This document shows positions 9,065 through 16,574 of a DNA stretch of 64,000 nt, in pieces (position 1 is the stretch's first letter; each line of letters opens with the position of its first letter). Both the position numbers and the translations under genes were made by a program. The stretch is from Pseudomonas sp. 102515 (lineage in GTDB: Bacteria; Pseudomonadota; Gammaproteobacteria; Pseudomonadales; Pseudomonadaceae). The notes beneath the pieces are model-generated. The model was given only the letters and a program-made list of their open reading frames with translations. It did not search any database and was not told the DNA's origin. The stretch is taken from assembly GCF_031085165.1 (NCBI RefSeq), contig NZ_JAVHTY010000004.1, forward strand, positions 372,001 through 436,000, read 5' to 3'.

Positions 9065-9111
9065 CCGGGCCGTCCCGGAACGCTGCCCACCGATCGGCGG
9101 GGTCGTCCCCG
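9065..9111 (-). ncRNA. Guanidine-II (mini-ykkC) riboswitch upstream of sugE
   Basis: On the minus strand two 5-bp hairpins, each closed by an ACGR tetraloop, are seen: CGGGG-ACGA-CCCCG (9111-9098) and CCGGG-ACGG-CCCGG (9078-9065), joined by a 19-nt linker. The second hairpin ends 7 nt before the AGGAGG ribosome binding site (9057-9052) of sugE. Two ACGR-capped stems ahead of an SMR gene is the defining architecture of mini-ykkC RNA, now known as the guanidine-II riboswitch. Guanidine binding joins the two loops and increases translation of the exporter. The identification is from structure and context and was not searched. Confidence 0.9.
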
Positions 9112-9224
9112 TGGGCCAAGAGAAAAAGGGCAGCAAGCTCCCTCGCCGCCTGATCGGCCCCCTTATCCTAGCCGTTCATGGCCGCGCCTTTCGACCCGAC
9201 CTGGCAGGCGCTATCCACCAACCG

Positions 9225-9611
9225 CTAGCGCGGCTGGCAGATCTGCGTGGCGATTCTGTCGAATTCCCGATCGAAACTGGCTCGCTCGGCCGCGCTGAGA
9301 AAGCCCTGCTGCCTGACCAGGTCATCGGTCTGGCTGCGCACCGCGGCGATGCGCTCGCTGAAGGCGGTCGCCTGTTCCTGATCGATCCGCCGCGCCTTGC
9401 GCGCCGTGCTCACATCCGCCAAGAGCACATTGGCGCGCAGCGAGACATGTGCCTGCCGCGGATCGGTGATGGCGCCGCTCAGCTCGCCCGGAAGTTCACG
9501 CTGCTGGTGCAGATTGCAGCTCGGCAAACCGAGATCGTTCTGGCGAATCGGCTCGCGGGTACAGGCGCCCAAGGCGAGGGGCAGCAGCAACAGGGGAATC
9601 AGGGATTTCAT
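9225..9611 (-). CDS. Hypothetical lipoprotein, 128 aa
   Basis: Starting at the ATG at 9611, which follows GAGGAGA with good spacing, the protein opens MKSLIPLLLLPLALGAC, a lipoprotein signal with lipobox LGAC, so it should be lipidated and exported. The mature part is polar and helical, with two further cysteines (LPSCNLHQQ and ATQICQPR) that could form a disulfide. I do not recognise a family. A longer reading from 9701 would put 30 unrelated residues in front of the signal peptide and was rejected. The gene is monocistronic between sugE and the next small exported protein, all on the minus strand. Confidence 0.75.
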   Translation of the reverse strand: MKSLIPLLLLPLALGACTREPIRQNDLGLPSCNLHQQRELPGELSGAITDPRQAHVSLRANVLLADVSTARKARRIDQEQATAFSERIAAVRSQTDDLVRQQGFLSAAERASFDREFDRIATQICQPR

Positions 9612-9723
9612 CCAGGTCTCCTCGGGGTGGCCGTAGTGGAGACCTTGAGAGCCTAGGGCGGGCGCTTCGTTCAAGCAGGGCTCTACGCCGGGCCTTGGCA
9701 AACGCCTTGAGGCGACCCTGTTC

Positions 9724-9954
9724 CTAGTCGTCCCGCCGCGCTTGCCGCTCCAGCGCCACCAGCTGCAGCCGCGCCTCGTCGGCCACCGGGCCTCTGCCCA
9801 CCGCGCTGCTCTGCAGCAGCGACAGATTCAGGGAGTGCGCGGCTGCCTCTATCCCTGGACGAATGGCATGGCCGGCCTGAGCCAGGGCGGTGTCTTCGGT
9901 CAGGAGCGGAGCGGCGAGAAAGAGGGTGACCGAGCTGGTCAGGAGGTATCTCAT
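9724..9954 (-). CDS. Small exported hypothetical protein, 76 aa
   Basis: Starting at the ATG at 9954, preceded by AAGGA at 7 nt, the product begins MRYLLTSSVTLFLAAPLL and has a plausible signal peptide with cleavage near ALAQA. The mature chain is about 50 residues, mildly helical, ending in a charged ALERQARRDD tail. No family is recognised. An in-frame ATG at 9978 adds eight residues but has a poorer ribosome site. It lies alone between the lipoprotein gene and tRNA-Arg. Confidence 0.55.
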   Translation of the reverse strand: MRYLLTSSVTLFLAAPLLTEDTALAQAGHAIRPGIEAAAHSLNLSLLQSSAVGRGPVADEARLQLVALERQARRDD

Positions 9955-10152
9955 GAGGCGTCCTTGCGGGTTGATCACCAGGGTATCGGCATCCGGCCGG
10001 CTGGTTGAGCGGGTCTAGGGAGCAGAGCTTAGATCAGAATCGCAGGGGTGGTAGTGATAATGGTCAGACAAATTACGCCGGCGATCTGGCGAACTCCCGT
10101 CACGAACGGTCTTCACATCTCAGCAAGACCATGAGAAACCACCAGAAACAGC

Positions 10153-10176
10153 AAAGCCCGCGCGATGGCGGGCTTT
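10153..10176 (-). terminator. Hairpin downstream of tRNA-Arg
   Basis: AAAGCCCGC (10153-10161) pairs perfectly with GCGGGCTTT (10168-10176) around a 6-nt loop. It lies 30 nt beyond the 3' end of the minus-strand tRNA-Arg and has a short, broken T stretch in that direction, so it is a likely terminator for the tRNA transcript. Confidence 0.65.
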
Positions 10177-10206
10177 GTTGAGGTTCACGCGACGGTGAAC
10201 GGGAGA

Positions 10207-10283
10207 TGGCGCACTCGGCGGGATTCGAACCCACGACCCCTGCCTTCGGAGGGCAGTACTCTATCCAGCTGAGCTACGAGTGC
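10207..10283 (-). tRNA. tRNA-Arg (anticodon CCG)
   Basis: The minus strand folds as a complete 77-nt tRNA. The acceptor stem GCACTCG/CGAGTGC is perfect (7 bp), the D-arm contains AGCTCAGCTGGATAGAGT, the anticodon stem CTGCC/GGCAG closes loop CTCCGAA with anticodon CCG, and the T-arm has GGTTCGAATCC. The 3' CCA is encoded. It reads CGG arginine codons. Sequences to its 3' side (positions below 10207) are accessory genes, which fits tRNA genes as integration sites, but no integrase or repeated att site was seen. Confidence 0.97.
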
Positions 10284-10624
10284 AGCGATTCGGTGACGCT
10301 GAATCGGTCGCCATCATACTCATCTTGCCCCCGACCGTCCATGCCCGGATGCACGATGTTGTTGATTTTGAACGACTGTTTCGCGGGACGTGGCGAGGGC
10401 TGCATAAACAAGGAGGAGGGCCGCGCGAAAACCGCTCCGGCGCTCTTGCGCGGGGGTTCAATATTCTCCTAGGATGCGTTCAATATTTCGAACGCCATAG
10501 CGGTTCGGACGTTGCTCGAGCGGGCACTGAACGGTGGCGATGCCAGCGTTTCCAGGCCTGACCCTATCGCAGGCGCAGGGGTGTCATGCCCTTGCTTCCG
10601 GCCCTTTCAGCCAAGGAGACCGTA
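10284..10624 (+). promoter_or_regulatory. gabD upstream region with candidate operator
   Basis: This 341-bp gap holds no convincing gene. The decamer GTTCAATATT occurs twice in direct orientation at 10456-10465 and 10478-10487, one 22-bp period apart. The second copy is part of GTTCAATATTTCGAAC (10478-10493), whose ends GTTC/GAAC are inverted. Helical-period spacing of a repeated motif upstream of gabD suggests a regulator binding site. No regulator gene lies nearby and the promoter elements themselves are not clear. Confidence 0.4.
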
Positions 10625-12073
10625 ATGCAGCTCAAAGACGCTTCCCTGTTTCGCCAGCAAGCCTATGTCGACGGTGCCTGGATCGACGCCGACAGCGGTG
10701 CCACCGTCACCGTGGACAACCCGGCCACCGGCGAGACCCTGGGCACCATTCCCAAGCTCGGCCGCGCCGAGACCAAGCGCGCCATCGACGCCGCCAACCG
10801 CGCCCTGCCGGCCTGGCGTGCGCTGACCGCCAAGGAGCGTTCGGCCAAGCTGCGGCGCTGGTACGAGCTGATGATCGAGAACCAGGATGACCTGGGCCGG
10901 CTGATGACCCTGGAGCAGGGCAAGCCGCTGGCCGAGGCCAAGGGCGAGATCGCCTATGCTGCCTCCTTCATCGAATGGTTCGCCGAGGAAGCCAAGCGCA
11001 TCTATGGCGACACCATCCCCGGCCACCAGGCCGACAAGCGCATCCTGGTGATCAAGCAGCCCATCGGCGTCACCGCCGCCATCACGCCGTGGAATTTTCC
11101 CACCGCGATGATCACCCGCAAGGCCGGTCCGGCCCTGGCCGCCGGTTGCACCATGGTGATCAAGCCCGCCAGCCAGACCCCGTACTCGGCCCTGGCCCTG
11201 GTCGAACTGGCCGAGCGCGCCGGCATTCCCAAGGGCGTGCTGAGCGTGGTCACCGGTTCCGCCGCCGAGATCGGCGCCGAGCTGACCGAAAGCCCCATCG
11301 TGCGCAAGATCTCCTTTACCGGCTCCACCGAGATCGGTGCCAAGCTGATGGAGCAGAGCGCGCCCACCATCAAGAAGCTGTCGCTGGAGCTGGGCGGCAA
11401 CGCGCCCTTCATCGTCTTCGATGACGCTGACCTGGACAAGGCCGTGGAAGGCGCCATCGCCTCCAAGTACCGCAATGCCGGGCAGACCTGCGTCTGCGTC
11501 AACCGCCTCTATATCCAGGACGGCGTGTACGACGCCTTCGCCGAGAAATTCAAGGCCGCGGTGGCCAAGCTCAAGGTCGGCAATGGCCTGGAAGAGGGCG
11601 TCACCATCGGCCCGCTGATCGACGCCAAGGCCGCGGCCAAGGTAAAGGAGCACATCGACGACGCCGTGAGCCAGGGCGCCAAGGTCATCGCCGGCGGCAA
11701 GGCCCACGCCAACGGTGGCAGCTACTTCGAGCCGACCATCCTGGCCGACGTGCCCAAGAGCGCCAAGGTGTCCAAGGAAGAGACCTTCGGCCCGCTGGCG
11801 CCGCTGTTCCGCTTCAAGGACGAGGCCGAGGTCATCGAGCTGGCCAACGACACCGAATTCGGCCTGGCCTCCTACTTCTATGCCCGCGACCTGTCCCGCG
11901 TGTTCCGCGTGGCCGAGGCGCTGGAGTACGGCATGGTCGGCATCAACACCGGCCTGATCTCCAACGAGGTCGCCCCCTTCGGTGGCGTCAAGGCCTCGGG
12001 CCTGGGCCGTGAAGGCTCCAAGTACGGCATCGAGGAATACCTGGAGATCAAGTATCTCTGCCTGGGCGTCTGA
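10625..12073 (+). CDS. gabD: NADP-dependent succinate-semialdehyde dehydrogenase
   Basis: The 482-residue protein is an aldehyde dehydrogenase of the GabD type. It has the cofactor segment TPWNFPTAMITRKAGPALAA, the glycine-rich FTGSTEIGAKLM, catalytic Glu in LELGGNAPFIVFDDAD (near 254) and catalytic Cys in NAGQTCVCVNR (near 288). E. coli GabD has 482 residues, the same length. It oxidises succinate semialdehyde to succinate in the cytoplasm, the last step of the GABA shunt. The ATG at 10625 follows AAGGAGA; the in-frame ATG at 10586 is upstream of that site and was rejected. It is followed on the same strand by gabT after a 221-bp gap holding a repeat and an RNA structure, so the two genes may be separately controlled. 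Confidence 0.97.
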   Translation: MQLKDASLFRQQAYVDGAWIDADSGATVTVDNPATGETLGTIPKLGRAETKRAIDAANRALPAWRALTAKERSAKLRRWYELMIENQDDLGRLMTLEQGKPLAEAKGEIAYAASFIEWFAEEAKRIYGDTIPGHQADKRILVIKQPIGVTAAITPWNFPTAMITRKAGPALAAGCTMVIKPASQTPYSALALVELAERAGIPKGVLSVVTGSAAEIGAELTESPIVRKISFTGSTEIGAKLMEQSAPTIKKLSLELGGNAPFIVFDDADLDKAVEGAIASKYRNAGQTCVCVNRLYIQDGVYDAFAEKFKAAVAKLKVGNGLEEGVTIGPLIDAKAAAKVKEHIDDAVSQGAKVIAGGKAHANGGSYFEPTILADVPKSAKVSKEETFGPLAPLFRFKDEAEVIELANDTEFGLASYFYARDLSRVFRVAEALEYGMVGINTGLISNEVAPFGGVKASGLGREGSKYGIEEYLEIKYLCLGV

Positions 12074-12081
12074 TCCCGTCC

Positions 12082-12160
12082 GTTGGGCTTCGCTGCGCTC
12101 GACCCAACCTACCAACACCCGTAGGTTGGGCTGAGACGTCTCCACCGTCGAAGCCCAACA
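12082..12160. repeat. Intergenic palindromic repeat, copy B
   Basis: The 32-nt core at 12082-12113 matches 6966-6997 at 31 of 32 positions. It is followed by GTAGGTTGGGCT (12121-12132) and GTCGAAGCCCAACA (12147-12160), which are inverted relative to the core and also occur in similar form in copy A. It lies just after the gabD stop, where such repeats often act as transcript-end hairpins. Confidence 0.7.
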
Positions 12161-12184
12161 GGGCTGGCCCGCTTCAACGTATCC

Positions 12185-12281
12185 CCCGGCGCGGACGCCG
12201 GGCCGTTGGCAGTCGATCATCGTATGCTGCCCGGAATCCGGTCCGCGCCTTTCCCGTAGCCGGCCGCCACGATGAGCGGCC
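12185..12281 (+). ncRNA. Candidate gabT 5' leader RNA structure
   Basis: Two hairpins precede gabT: CCCGGCG-CGGA-CGCCGGG (12185-12202) and GGCCGC-loop-GCGGCC (12262-12281), the latter ending 13 nt before the ATG and next to the GAGGA ribosome site. A conserved gabT RNA motif is described upstream of gabT in Pseudomonas (Weinberg and colleagues), and position and organism fit. I cannot verify the consensus from memory, so the match to that family is tentative. Confidence 0.45.
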
Positions 12282-12294
12282 ATCGAGGACTGCA

Positions 12295-13575
12295 ATGAGC
12301 CACACCAATGATTCCCTGATGCACCGCCGCAGCGCCGCCGTCGCCCGTGGCGTCGGCCAGACCCACCCGATCTTCGTCGCCCGCGCGGAGAACGCCAAGG
12401 TCTGGGACGTCGAGGGCAACGAGTTTCTGGACTTCGCCGGCGGCATCGCCGTGCTCAACACCGGCCATCTGCATCCGCGCGTGGTGGCGGCCGTGCAGGA
12501 ACAGCTGACCAAGGTCTCCCACACCTGCTTCCAGGTGCTGGCCTACGAGCCCTATGTCGAGGTCTGCGAAAAGCTCAACGAACTGGTGCCGGGCAATTTC
12601 CCCAAGAAGACCGCGCTGTTCAACTCCGGCTCCGAGGCCGTGGAGAACGCAGTCAAGATCGCCCGCGCCGCCACCCAGCGCGCCGGCGTCATCGCCTTCT
12701 CCAGCGCCTACCACGGCCGCACCATGATGACCCTGTCGCTGACCGGCAAGGTCGCGCCCTATTCGGCCGGCATGGGCTTGATGCCCGGCGGCGTCTATCG
12801 CGCGCTCTATCCCTGCGAACTGCACGGCATCAGCGTCGATGACGCCATCGCCAGCGTCGAGCGCATCTTCAAGAACGATGCGGCCCCTGGCGACATCGCG
12901 GCCATCATCCTCGAGCCGGTACAGGGCGAAGGTGGTTTCTATGCCGCGCCCAAGGACTTCATGGAGCGCCTGCGCAAGTTGTGCGACACCCACGGCATCC
13001 TCCTGATCGCCGATGAAGTCCAGTCCGGCGCCGGCCGTACCGGGACCTTCTTCGCCATGGAGCAGATGGGCGTCGACGCCGACCTGGTGACCTTCGCCAA
13101 GTCCATCGCCGGTGGCTTCCCGCTGTCGGGCGTGACCGGTCGCGCCACGGTGATGGATGCCGTCACCCCCGGTGGCCTGGGCGGCACCTATGCCGGCAGC
13201 CCCATCGCCTGCGCCGCGGCCCTGGCGGTGATCGAGACCTTCGAAGAAGAGAAGCTGCTGGACCGCTCCAAGGCCGTGGGTGAACGCCTCACCGCCGGTC
13301 TGCGCGAACTGGCCGCCAAACACGCGCAGATCTGCGACGTCCGTGGCCTGGGCGCCATGATCGCCATGGAGCTGGGCAAGGGGGGCGACATCGAGCAGCC
13401 CGATGCCGATCTGACCAGCCAGATCGTGGTCCGGGCGCGCCAGAAGGGCCTGATCCTGCTCAGCTGCGGCAGCTACGGCAACGTGCTGCGCATTCTCGTG
13501 CCGCTGACCGCCAGCGACGAAGAGCTGGATCGCGGCTTAGCCATTATCGGCGAGTGCTTTGCCGAATTGGCCTGA
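12295..13575 (+). CDS. gabT: 4-aminobutyrate--2-oxoglutarate transaminase
   Basis: The 426-residue protein is a class III PLP aminotransferase. NSGSEAVENAVKIAR (about 110-124) binds the PLP phosphate, ADEVQSGAGRTG (239-250) contains the conserved Asp240, and TFAKSIAGGFPLSG carries the Schiff-base Lys269. Length and motifs match GabT closely. It moves the amino group of GABA to 2-oxoglutarate, giving succinate semialdehyde for GabD. Transaminases of this type also act on 5-aminovalerate. The ATG at 12295 follows GAGGACTGCA. A strong terminator follows at 13585. Together with the downstream polyamine locus it would complete putrescine breakdown to succinate. Confidence 0.97.
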   Translation: MSHTNDSLMHRRSAAVARGVGQTHPIFVARAENAKVWDVEGNEFLDFAGGIAVLNTGHLHPRVVAAVQEQLTKVSHTCFQVLAYEPYVEVCEKLNELVPGNFPKKTALFNSGSEAVENAVKIARAATQRAGVIAFSSAYHGRTMMTLSLTGKVAPYSAGMGLMPGGVYRALYPCELHGISVDDAIASVERIFKNDAAPGDIAAIILEPVQGEGGFYAAPKDFMERLRKLCDTHGILLIADEVQSGAGRTGTFFAMEQMGVDADLVTFAKSIAGGFPLSGVTGRATVMDAVTPGGLGGTYAGSPIACAAALAVIETFEEEKLLDRSKAVGERLTAGLRELAAKHAQICDVRGLGAMIAMELGKGGDIEQPDADLTSQIVVRARQKGLILLSCGSYGNVLRILVPLTASDEELDRGLAIIGECFAELA

Positions 13576-13584
13576 GTCCTGACC

Positions 13585-13612
13585 AAACCGCCCTCGCAGA
13601 GGGCGGTTTTTC
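13585..13612 (+). terminator. Rho-independent terminator after gabT
   Basis: AAACCGCCCTC pairs with GAGGGCGGTTT around a GCA loop and is followed by a T-rich run. It starts 10 bp after the gabT stop codon. Confidence 0.9.
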
Positions 13613-13688
13613 TGTGACGCGCTTGGCATTAAGTTCGCTTTGACACATCATCCGCCGCTTCGCTTTCCTCAAGCAGGAGTGGGTTGGG

Positions 13689-14884
13689 ATGCCGCCCCTG
13701 ATACTCATCGTCGACGCCAATCCCTGGACCCGTGACCTGCTCAAGTCGCTGGTGCTGGCCGTGCGTGCCGATGCTCTGGTGCATGAATACGGCCATGGCT
13801 ATCAGGCCCTCGCCGAACTGGATCAGCGCAAGAGATGCGCGCTGATCATCGTCGAGCGACCGGCCGATTGCGATGGACTCGATCTGCTGCGCCGCATCCG
13901 CCAGCGCGGTGCCCAGCCGCTGCAGCCGGTGATCCTGCTGTCCGACCATTCCGATGCCACCTATGTGCGCGCCGCCCTGCGCCTGGCGCCCACCGCCTAT
14001 CTGGTCAAACCCTATGCGGCGGAAGAGGTGTTGCGCCGTCTGCGCAGTCTGTTGCCGCCCGCGGGAGACGCCTCTCAGGCGGCCAGTGCCGCGGCCCTGG
14101 GCTCCCTGGACGATCATCTGCAGCGCATGGCCGCCGAAATCGATGCCGTGCCGCTATTCGCCGATCTGCCGGCCATCATCGAGCGCTGTCGTGAGAGCAA
14201 GAGCTGCAGCCTGGGGGAGCTGGAAACCGAATTCGGCCAGGATCCCCTGGTCACGGCGACCCTGATCGCGGCGGCCAACAGCGCGTCCCAGCGCGTCGGC
14301 CAATCCTGCCAGACCCTCAGCCAGGCCCTGCCGCGGCTGGGCGTCGGCTTCACCCTCAATCTGGTCCTGGGCCTGAGCCTGCGGCGGGCGACCCGCCTGG
14401 CCGAGCCGCTGCTGGCCGGACGCGCCGAGGGCTATCTGCGCCTGGCCCAGCGCGCCGCCGACTGCGCCCGGCTGCTGGCGCTGCGCTATGTGCGCGAAGA
14501 TGCCGAGCGCTGCTATACCGCCGGCCTGCTGCATCGCTTGGGTGAACTGGCGGTGCTGCAAGGCGTGCAGCGCTGGTGCGACGGGGGTGGCGCCCTCGAT
14601 GAGGCCGCGCTGGAGCGCGCGCTGCTGAGCTACAGCCTGGAGTTTTCCGCGGAATTGCAGCGGCACTGGCGGCTGCCATTGGAGTTGCACGAGCTGGTGG
14701 CCGCGGTGCACAGCCTGCACGGCGTGCTGCCCAAGCCGTCGCTGATCCTGCACCTGGCGGCGCAGGCGGCGAACCCCGCTCCGGCGAGTCCCTCGACACC
14801 CTGCTCGAGCACAAGGCCGGGCGCATGCTCGGTCTGGAGGCCGCCGTCTGGCAACTGGCGGTCGCCCAGCTCAAGCTGGGTTAG
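13689..14884 (+). pseudogene. Pseudo-receiver + HDOD domain protein, frameshifted near the C-terminus
   Basis: The frame from ATG 13689 encodes an N-terminal receiver-like domain (MPPLILIVDANPWTRDLL to about residue 120, with AYLVKPYAAEEVL) joined to an HDOD domain (ELETEFGQDPLVTATLIAAA, TLSQALPRLG, AGLLHRLGELAVL). The usual phosphorylated Asp is not present in IIVERPADCDGLDLL, so the receiver probably cannot be phosphorylated. After LILHLAAQAANP (about 14777) the frame becomes Ser/Pro/Arg-rich and runs through the opposite gene. Shifting by one base restores SGESLDTLLEHKAGRMLGLE and a stop at 14882-14884, which overlaps the convergent chemotaxis gene by only 3 bases. One missing base near 14779 explains this. 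It is either a true mutation or a sequence error. HDOD proteins usually act as regulatory scaffolds in signalling. Confidence 0.75.
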
Positions 14885-16431
14885 CGTGCGCTGTCGGGGC
14901 GATAGCCCAGGCGCAGGCCGCCCCAGTGCCGGCCGTTCACCAGGATCGGCACCGAAAGGTCGTGCATCACCTCGCCGGTGTCTCTCATGTAGGTCTGCAA
15001 GAGCAGGCGGCGCTGATGGCTGCCGCAGCGCTTGCCGGTGCGATCGCTGAAGAGGCGCTTGCTGCGACTGCGGGCCGTATCCACCGCCACGTCGCCGGTG
15101 GGTGCCTGGGCGAAGGTGCGGTTGTGGGTGGGCACATAGCCTTCCGGCGTACAGGCGATGGCGAAGACCAGGCCGGGATGCTGGTCCAGCAGCGGCTCCT
15201 GGATCGCCGGTAGCACGCCATCGGTATAGCTGTCGAAACGGGTGCGGTACTTGGGCGGCTGACTGCCGGGCACGGGCTGGTACTGGCGGTCGAAGAGGGC
15301 GTCCTGGGTGATGCGCCCGGCAGCCAGGTCTTCCTCGAAGCGCTGGCCGATGGCATCCGCACCCTGGCGCGCCAGTTCGAAGATGCGCTGGTGATAGCTG
15401 TCCAGGCCGACCTCGGCCAGGCGTTCGCTGCTGGCCTCGGCCATGTCCACCAGTTCGTCGGCGGCGCTGCTGAGCCGGCTGGTCTGGCGCTCGCTGTCGG
15501 CCAGATCGCTGTGCACCTGTTCCACCGCCTGGGCCAGGCTTTCCAGCTGGGCGAGATTGGCCGAGGTGCCCTGGGCGATGTCCGCGGCCTGGCGTTCGGC
15601 GGTCTGCGCCAGCTGGGCGATCTCCTGCAGGCCTTCGCCGGTGCGTTCGACCTGGCGCACGCCGTCGTCCAGCGCCTGGGCCAGTTGCTGGATCTGCGCC
15701 ACCACGGCGTCGGTCTGCTGGCTGATGTCGGCGACGATCACCCCCACCTCGCCGGTCGCGCTGGAGGTCCGCGCCGCCAGGCCCCGGACCTCGTCGGCGA
15801 CCACCGCGAAGCCGCGACCGTGTTCTCCGGCGCGCGCAGCCTCGATGGCGGCATTGAGCGCCAGCAGGTTGGTCTGGCTGGCGATACCCTGGATGACCTC
15901 GGTGACCTGCTGGATCTTGTCGGTACGGGCACTCAGGCCGGCGATCAGTTCGCGGCTCTGGCGGGCGTGCTCGCTGAGGGCGCGAATGGCGGCGATCGCC
16001 GCATTCAGGGCTTCCCGCCCGGCCTCGCTACGCTGGTGCACCTGCTGCGCCACCGCCAGGGCCTGGCGGGCGCTGCCGGCGCTGTCATGCTCGGTCTGGG
16101 TAAGGGACGTGGCGCTGCTGGAGATCTGCGCCGCCGTGCTGGCTTGGGATTGCACCCGGGCCGCCAGTTGCTGGGCGGCAAAGGCCACGCCGGCGATGGC
16201 CACGGCGTTGCGCGCCGTGCTGCGCGAGAGATCGCTGGTCAGCTCGTCGAAGGACTGGCTGGGAGCGGGCGGCGCTGTGAGCCTGCGCAGCAGCAACCAG
16301 GGCCAGAGGGCAGCGGCGAGCACCAGGCCCATGCCGGCGGCGATGGGTAGCGCCAGCCACTGCCAGAGCAGCAGCGTGGCCACGAGGACGGCCAGGTGAA
16401 GCGACAACACGACGGGCCAGCGCCTGGGCAT
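14881..16431 (-). CDS. Methyl-accepting chemotaxis protein with C-terminal sensory extension
   Basis: This 516-residue protein has two adjacent N-terminal TM helices (about 8-25 and 30-48) with almost no periplasmic part, then a cytoplasmic MCP domain containing the tip [20 protein letters not shown] and [15 protein letters not shown]. Past about residue 340 a C-terminal domain follows ([34 protein letters not shown], ending [21 protein letters not shown]) that looks like a PAS/Cache-type sensor placed after the signalling helices. The ligand is therefore likely sensed in the cytoplasm. This topology differs from the 4HB receptor at 2912-4552. It is convergent with the HDOD gene, sharing the last bases. 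Confidence 0.9.
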   Translation of the reverse strand: MPRRWPVVLSLHLAVLVATLLLWQWLALPIAAGMGLVLAAALWPWLLLRRLTAPPAPSQSFDELTSDLSRSTARNAVAIAGVAFAAQQLAARVQSQASTAAQISSSATSLTQTEHDSAGSARQALAVAQQVHQRSEAGREALNAAIAAIRALSEHARQSRELIAGLSARTDKIQQVTEVIQGIASQTNLLALNAAIEAARAGEHGRGFAVVADEVRGLAARTSSATGEVGVIVADISQQTDAVVAQIQQLAQALDDGVRQVERTGEGLQEIAQLAQTAERQAADIAQGTSANLAQLESLAQAVEQVHSDLADSERQTSRLSSAADELVDMAEASSERLAEVGLDSYHQRIFELARQGADAIGQRFEEDLAAGRITQDALFDRQYQPVPGSQPPKYRTRFDSYTDGVLPAIQEPLLDQHPGLVFAIACTPEGYVPTHNRTFAQAPTGDVAVDTARSRSKRLFSDRTGKRCGSHQRRLLLQTYMRDTGEVMHDLSVPILVNGRHWGGLRLGYRPDSAR

Positions 16432-16534
16432 GCGACCTCCTTGTTATTCTGCTCGATTGAGGACGAAGTGTGACGGGTGTCAGCTTCGTCGATCATGGAG
16501 CCCGCTTTCCGGAGGTTGCAACCGCTGTCTGGTC

Positions 16535-16566
16535 CAGGCGGCTAAGACTTTGGTCTTAGCCGCCTG
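16535..16566 (-). terminator. Perfect 14-bp hairpin between chemotaxis gene and cysA 3' end
   Basis: CAGGCGGCTAAGAC (16535-16548) and GTCTTAGCCGCCTG (16553-16566) are perfectly inverted around a TTTG loop, 9 bp beyond the cysA stop. There is no T tract in either direction, so it may block 3' exonucleases or act with Rho rather than end transcription by itself. Confidence 0.55.
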
Positions 16567-16574
16567 CGGCGGAC

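Noticed and set aside
1-10206. Genomic island inserted at tRNA-Arg
   Set aside because: The genes are accessory, but no integrase, no repeated tRNA 3' end and no base-composition shift are visible in the window.
10206-10472. Frame starting in the tRNA and reading [16 protein letters not shown]
   Set aside because: This is the well-known false protein made by translating a tRNA gene in reverse.
10607-12295. Minus-strand open frame of 562 codons
   Set aside because: It mirrors gabD, and its product has the repetitive Gly/Leu/Asp look of an antisense frame.
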